From positions 1-8,788 of the forward strand of contig JAUYMQ010000451.1 in NCBI GenBank assembly GCA_030698575.1: a stretch of DNA of 8,788 bases. Direction: 5' to 3'. Positions within the stretch are counted from its first letter, which is position 1. Each line of letters starts with the position of its first letter. The position numbers were made by a program, and so were the translations under genes. The notes under the pieces are model-generated. The model ran no database searches, had not been told where the DNA came from, and was given only the letters and a program-made list of their open reading frames with translations. The DNA is from Deltaproteobacteria bacterium. GTDB taxonomy: Bacteria; JAUYMQ01. This document shows positions 5,523 through 8,788 of this stretch, piece after piece.

Positions 5523-8500
5523 TTACGGCAGGCCCTTCACGAGCTGGCCGAGGACGCTGAAGGGCGTGAATCGGGAGAGGCGTGCGGTCTCGATCTCGGC
5601 GCGGTCGCGCGCGAGCCGTTCGAAGATTCGCGCGTTCCGCCGCCGGTAGCCGAGCCAGCAACTCTGCCAGTTGAGCCCGGGCTTGGCGCCGGAGATGATG
5701 CCGGCGACAATCGCGTGCTGCTTGCGAATGAGTTCACCGCGTAAATTCCCGTAGGCAATATTGTCCCACTCAGCCGGCTTGGGCGCCTCGGCCATCTTGA
5801 GCAGCATCCAGTCAAGTTGCGCGGCTTCGCCGAGCGCGTAGTACAGCTGCCCAACTTCGGCAATCGACCAGCCCGCCGGCTCGCCCGCCTCGCGCGCGAT
5901 CCGCCCGATGTCCACCCAGCGCAGCTGCCCGCGGAAGACCGCCACCCGCCGGGCCAGCGCCTCCGGCAGCCCGCCCTCGCAAAGCTGCACGAAGCGCTGC
6001 TCCGAGAGCGCGCGCCGGCTGGGCGAGAGGATGCCCTGGAGCTGCGGGCTGGCCTCGGCGATCATCGTCCGGTACTCCTCCACAATGTCACGCCACCGCT
6101 CGGGCGCGCCGATGGTCGGAAGCACCCACCGCACCGCTTCGATAAGTGTGTCCTCGATGAGCAGGAACGCCTCGTAACGCGTGGTCACGGGCGAATCGAA
6201 GCCCGTCGCCTCGAGATCGCGTCGGAGCGGCGCTGCGCCCAGCACCTCGTCGGCCATGATGTAAGCGGCGGCGATCTCGCCCGGATCGCGTCCGGTCTCA
6301 TTCACCAGCTCGTGCATGAATGTAGTACCTCCCCAGTCGACAATGAGATTCGCGAGCTGTGTCGCCGTGATCTCGCGGCGGAGGGGATGAGCCCGTAGCG
6401 CGACGGGATCGAGACGACGAACCGCCTCGGGGAAGTAGGCCTCGAACATCGGCTCGAAGGCGGATGAATCGATGAACTCACTCGCGAGCAGCATCTCGTA
6501 GGCGTCGAGCTTGGCGTGCCCGAGGAGCACCGAAATCTCGGGCCGCGAGAGGGTCTGGCCGTTGTCACGGCGCTTGAGAAGCGCCTTGGCGGAAGGCAGG
6601 CAGTCCTCCGCCCGGCTGATCTTCCCCTCGGACTCGAGCGCATCGATGAGCCAGATGAACTCCTCGATACTGCGCCGGCTGCGCATCTGATCAAGCGAGA
6701 TGAGCCGCGACTGGCTCCAGTTGTGCTCCGTGACCATCTCGCAGACTTCTGCCTTGATCTCCGTCAGCAAACGGTTGCGGGCCTCGAAATCGAGGCGCTT
6801 CTCGCGCACGAGCGGCTGAAGCCCGATCTTCAGGTTCACCTCGTGGTCCGACAGATCGACGCCCGCCGAGTTGTCGATGGCGTCACTGTTGAGCCTCACG
6901 CCGCGGAGGCTGAGTTCAATGCGCCCCCGCTGCGTGATGCCGAGGTTGCCCCCCTCGCCGATCACCTTAGCGCGCACCTCGGGCGCCTTCACGCGCACCC
7001 GTTCGTTCGCCTTGTCGCCGACCTCGAGGTCGGTCTCGTCGGCGCCCTTGATGTAAGTGCCGATGCCTCCGTTCCAGAGGAGGTCGAACTCGGCGCGAAG
7101 CAGCGTGCGGATGAGCTCCTCGCCCCCCAGGCTCCCGGCCTCGACACCGAGCATGACCTTCACGGCCGGCGGGAGCGGGATGGCCTTGGCCTGCCGCGGG
7201 AACACGCCGCCCCCCTCCGATATGAGCGCGCGATCGTAGTTGTTCCAGGTCGAGCCGGGTGTGTTGAACAGCCGCTCGCGCTCGGCGAAACTCTTCTCCG
7301 GGTCGGGATCGGGGTCGAGAAAAACGTGCAGGTGGTTGAAGGCCGCCACGAGCTTCATGTGCCTCGACAGCAGCATGCCGTTTCCGAAGACGTCGCCGCT
7401 CATGTCGCCGATGCCGAGCACACGGATGGGCGCCTTGTCGACGTCGATGCCCATCTCGACGAAGTGGCGCCTGACGCAGGTCCAGGCGCCCTTGGCGGTG
7501 ATCCCCTCCTTCTTGTGGTCGTAGCCGTGAGAGCCCCCGGACGCGAAGGCGTCGCCCAGCCAGAAGCCCGCCTCCTCCGAGATGCGGTTGGCCGTGTCGG
7601 ATAGATGGGCCGTTCCCTTGTCGGCCGCGACGACGAAGTAGGGGTCGTCGCCGTCGTAGGCGACCACATGCCTTGGCTTCAGGATCTTGCCGTCCACGCG
7701 GTTGTCGGTCACATCGAGGAAGCCGCGAATGAGTATTTCGTAGCGGGCGTCGGCGAGCTTTCTCGCCTCGTCCCGGGGGAGTGGCTTTGTCTTCAGGATG
7801 AACCCGCCCTTGGCGCCCACGGGCACGATGAGCGCGTTCTTCACCTGCTGTGTCTTCATGAGGCCCAGAATTTCGGTGCGGTAGTCCTCGAGGCGGTCGC
7901 TCCAGCGGAGCCCCCCACGCGCTACGCGCCCGCCGCGAAGGTGCATGCCTTCCATCTGCGGGCCGCGCACGAGCAGCTCGAAGGCCGGGCGTGGGAGGGG
8001 CAGGTTCTCGACCTGGGCGCCATCGATCTTGAGAGTGAGGAAGTAGGGATTGGCGCGATGCCGGTAGTAGTTCGTCCGTAGCGTCGAGTCGACAAAGTTC
8101 CTGAGCGTGCGAAGCACGCGGTCATCGTTGAAGTCCGGAATCTCCTTGAGCTTCTCCTCGAAAGCCTCGCGGCTCGCCGCGGTCTGCTTCTCCCGCGCCT
8201 CGGGTGAATGCTTCGGATTGAAACGCGCGTCGAAGATCGCGAAGAGCGCAAGGCTCGCCCCCACGTTCCGGATGAGCACCTCGCGATAGAATTGGATGGA
8301 AAAGGGAGTGCCGATCTGCTTCGCGTAGGTGATGTAGGCCCTTATCACATCCACCGCGCGCCAGCCGATCCGGGCTTCCGTCACCAGCCGGTTCAGCGGA
8401 TCATCGTCAACGGCGCCGCTGAACACCGCGCGAAGCGTCTGTTCGAGGAGGATCGCCAGGGGGCCCAGATCCTTCTCGTCGGGCCAGGCGTTCTCTATCT

Positions 8501-8788
8501 CGAAGACGTCCATGTAGAGCGGAGCGGTACCAGCCGGCCGGACGTCGGTCGGCACCTCGCTGACCACGCGCAGGCCAAGGTTGCCGAGGGCGGGCATGCT
8601 GTCGGCGAGCGTCACGCGCTCCATCGCGTACATGCTGAGATGGAGGGCTGCCGCTTTGCCTTCCTTCGCGCGCCGGCTGAGCGATACCTGGAGGTCTCCT
8701 GATTTCAGGAGTTCCTCGATTCGATCGATGTCGTCGGCCCCCATCGCCGCGGTGCTGCTCACCTCGTAGGACTCGGGGAAGGCCTCCG
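5523..8788 (-). CDS. Large NAD-dependent glutamate dehydrogenase, C-terminal 1087 residues (start outside window)
   Basis: Catalyses oxidative deamination of glutamate to 2-oxoglutarate with NAD+, mainly for glutamate catabolism. The frame stays open to the right edge (EAFPESYEV...), so the GTG at 8762 is internal. Family members are about 1,600 residues, so roughly 500 N-terminal residues, including the regulatory region, lie beyond the window. Counting from the first full codon at 8786, conserved features are ARGGLRWSDR (289-298), LMKTQQVKNAL (309-319), the substrate-site lysine Lys326 in VPVGAKGG, GIGDMSGDVFGNG (458-470), NGGIGTYIK, and the dinucleotide-binding glycine motif GEGGNLG (610-616). 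A helical C-terminal region of about 400 residues, typical of this class, follows and ends naturally. No internal stop or frameshift is seen. It is distinct from the 450-residue GdhA-type enzymes. Confidence 0.96.
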   Translation of the reverse strand, partial: EAFPESYEVSSTAAMGADDIDRIEELLKSGDLQVSLSRRAKEGKAAALHLSMYAMERVTLADSMPALGNLGLRVVSEVPTDVRPAGTAPLYMDVFEIENAWPDEKDLGPLAILLEQTLRAVFSGAVDDDPLNRLVTEARIGWRAVDVIRAYITYAKQIGTPFSIQFYREVLIRNVGASLALFAIFDARFNPKHSPEAREKQTAASREAFEEKLKEIPDFNDDRVLRTLRNFVDSTLRTNYYRHRANPYFLTLKIDGAQVENLPLPRPAFELLVRGPQMEGMHLRGGRVARGGLRWSDRLEDYRTEILGLMKTQQVKNALIVPVGAKGGFILKTKPLPRDEARKLADARYEILIRGFLDVTDNRVDGKILKPRHVVAYDGDDPYFVVAADKGTAHLSDTANRISEEAGFWLGDAFASGGSHGYDHKKEGITAKGAWTCVRRHFVEMGIDVDKAPIRVLGIGDMSGDVFGNGMLLSRHMKLVAAFNHLHVFLDPDPDPEKSFAERERLFNTPGSTWNNYDRALISEGGGVFPRQAKAIPLPPAVKVMLGVEAGSLGGEELIRTLLRAEFDLLWNGGIGTYIKGADETDLEVGDKANERVRVKAPEVRAKVIGEGGNLGITQRGRIELSLRGVRLNSDAIDNSAGVDLSDHEVNLKIGLQPLVREKRLDFEARNRLLTEIKAEVCEMVTEHNWSQSRLISLDQMRSRRSIEEFIWLIDALESEGKISRAEDCLPSAKALLKRRDNGQTLSRPEISVLLGHAKLDAYEMLLASEFIDSSAFEPMFEAYFPEAVRRLDPVALRAHPLRREITATQLANLIVDWGGTTFMHELVNETGRDPGEIAAAYIMADEVLGAAPLRRDLEATGFDSPVTTRYEAFLLIEDTLIEAVRWVLPTIGAPERWRDIVEEYRTMIAEASPQLQGILSPSRRALSEQRFVQLCEGGLPEALARRVAVFRGQLRWVDIGRIAREAGEPAGWSIAEVGQLYYALGEAAQLDWMLLKMAEAPKPAEWDNIAYGNLRGELIRKQHAIVAGIISGAKPGLNWQSCWLGYRRRNARIFERLARDRAEIETARLSRFTPFSVLGQLVKGLP

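Noticed and set aside
6516-7604. 362-codon open frame on the plus strand inside the glutamate dehydrogenase gene
   Set aside because: It is antisense to conserved catalytic sequence and has a composition typical of a shadow frame, with no recognisable domain.
8760-8762. GTG at 8762 as the start of the glutamate dehydrogenase
   Set aside because: The frame continues to the window edge with family-like sequence, and the family is about 500 residues longer at the N-terminus.

Overview
This 8.8 kb window is high-GC bacterial DNA with dense, mostly ordinary metabolic genes. Three genes are firmly identifiable: a class I cysteine desulfurase (start just outside the left edge), an acyl-CoA dehydrogenase, and a very large NAD-dependent glutamate dehydrogenase (N-terminal third outside the right edge). 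The 'large' NAD-GDH and the dispersed GTCATTGCGAGGAG-type repeat point to a Gram-negative, Proteobacteria-like or related phylum. No rRNA or marker gene is present, so no genus is proposed.

Layout. 1-1209 (+): iscS-type cysteine desulfurase. 1302-3520 (-): a four-gene unit read right to left. It comprises a membrane-anchored alpha/beta hydrolase, a small three-cysteine protein of unknown function whose 5' end looks frameshifted, and two overlapping small three-helix membrane proteins that look like diverged paralogues. 3521-3909: a 389-bp non-coding stretch with two inverted copies of a dispersed repeat, one carrying a 49-nt insertion, a 16-bp direct repeat, and a good sigma70-like promoter (TTGATA-N17-TAAGAT) for the next gene. 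3910-5061 (+): acyl-CoA dehydrogenase of the isovaleryl/long-chain type, judged by the position of its catalytic glutamate. 5036-5521 (-): small isoprenylcysteine-methyltransferase-like membrane protein, overlapping the dehydrogenase tail to tail. 5523-8788 (-): NAD-glutamate dehydrogenase, one base upstream of the methyltransferase-like gene and probably cotranscribed with it.

Functionally, the desulfurase supplies sulfur for Fe-S clusters and other thio-cofactors. The acyl-CoA dehydrogenase serves fatty-acid or branched-chain amino-acid oxidation, and the glutamate dehydrogenase feeds glutamate carbon into the TCA cycle, so the right half has a catabolic flavour. The least described part is the small-protein cluster at 1302-2537. 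I see no CRISPR array, transposase, phage gene, toxin-antitoxin pair, tRNA or recognisable defence system.
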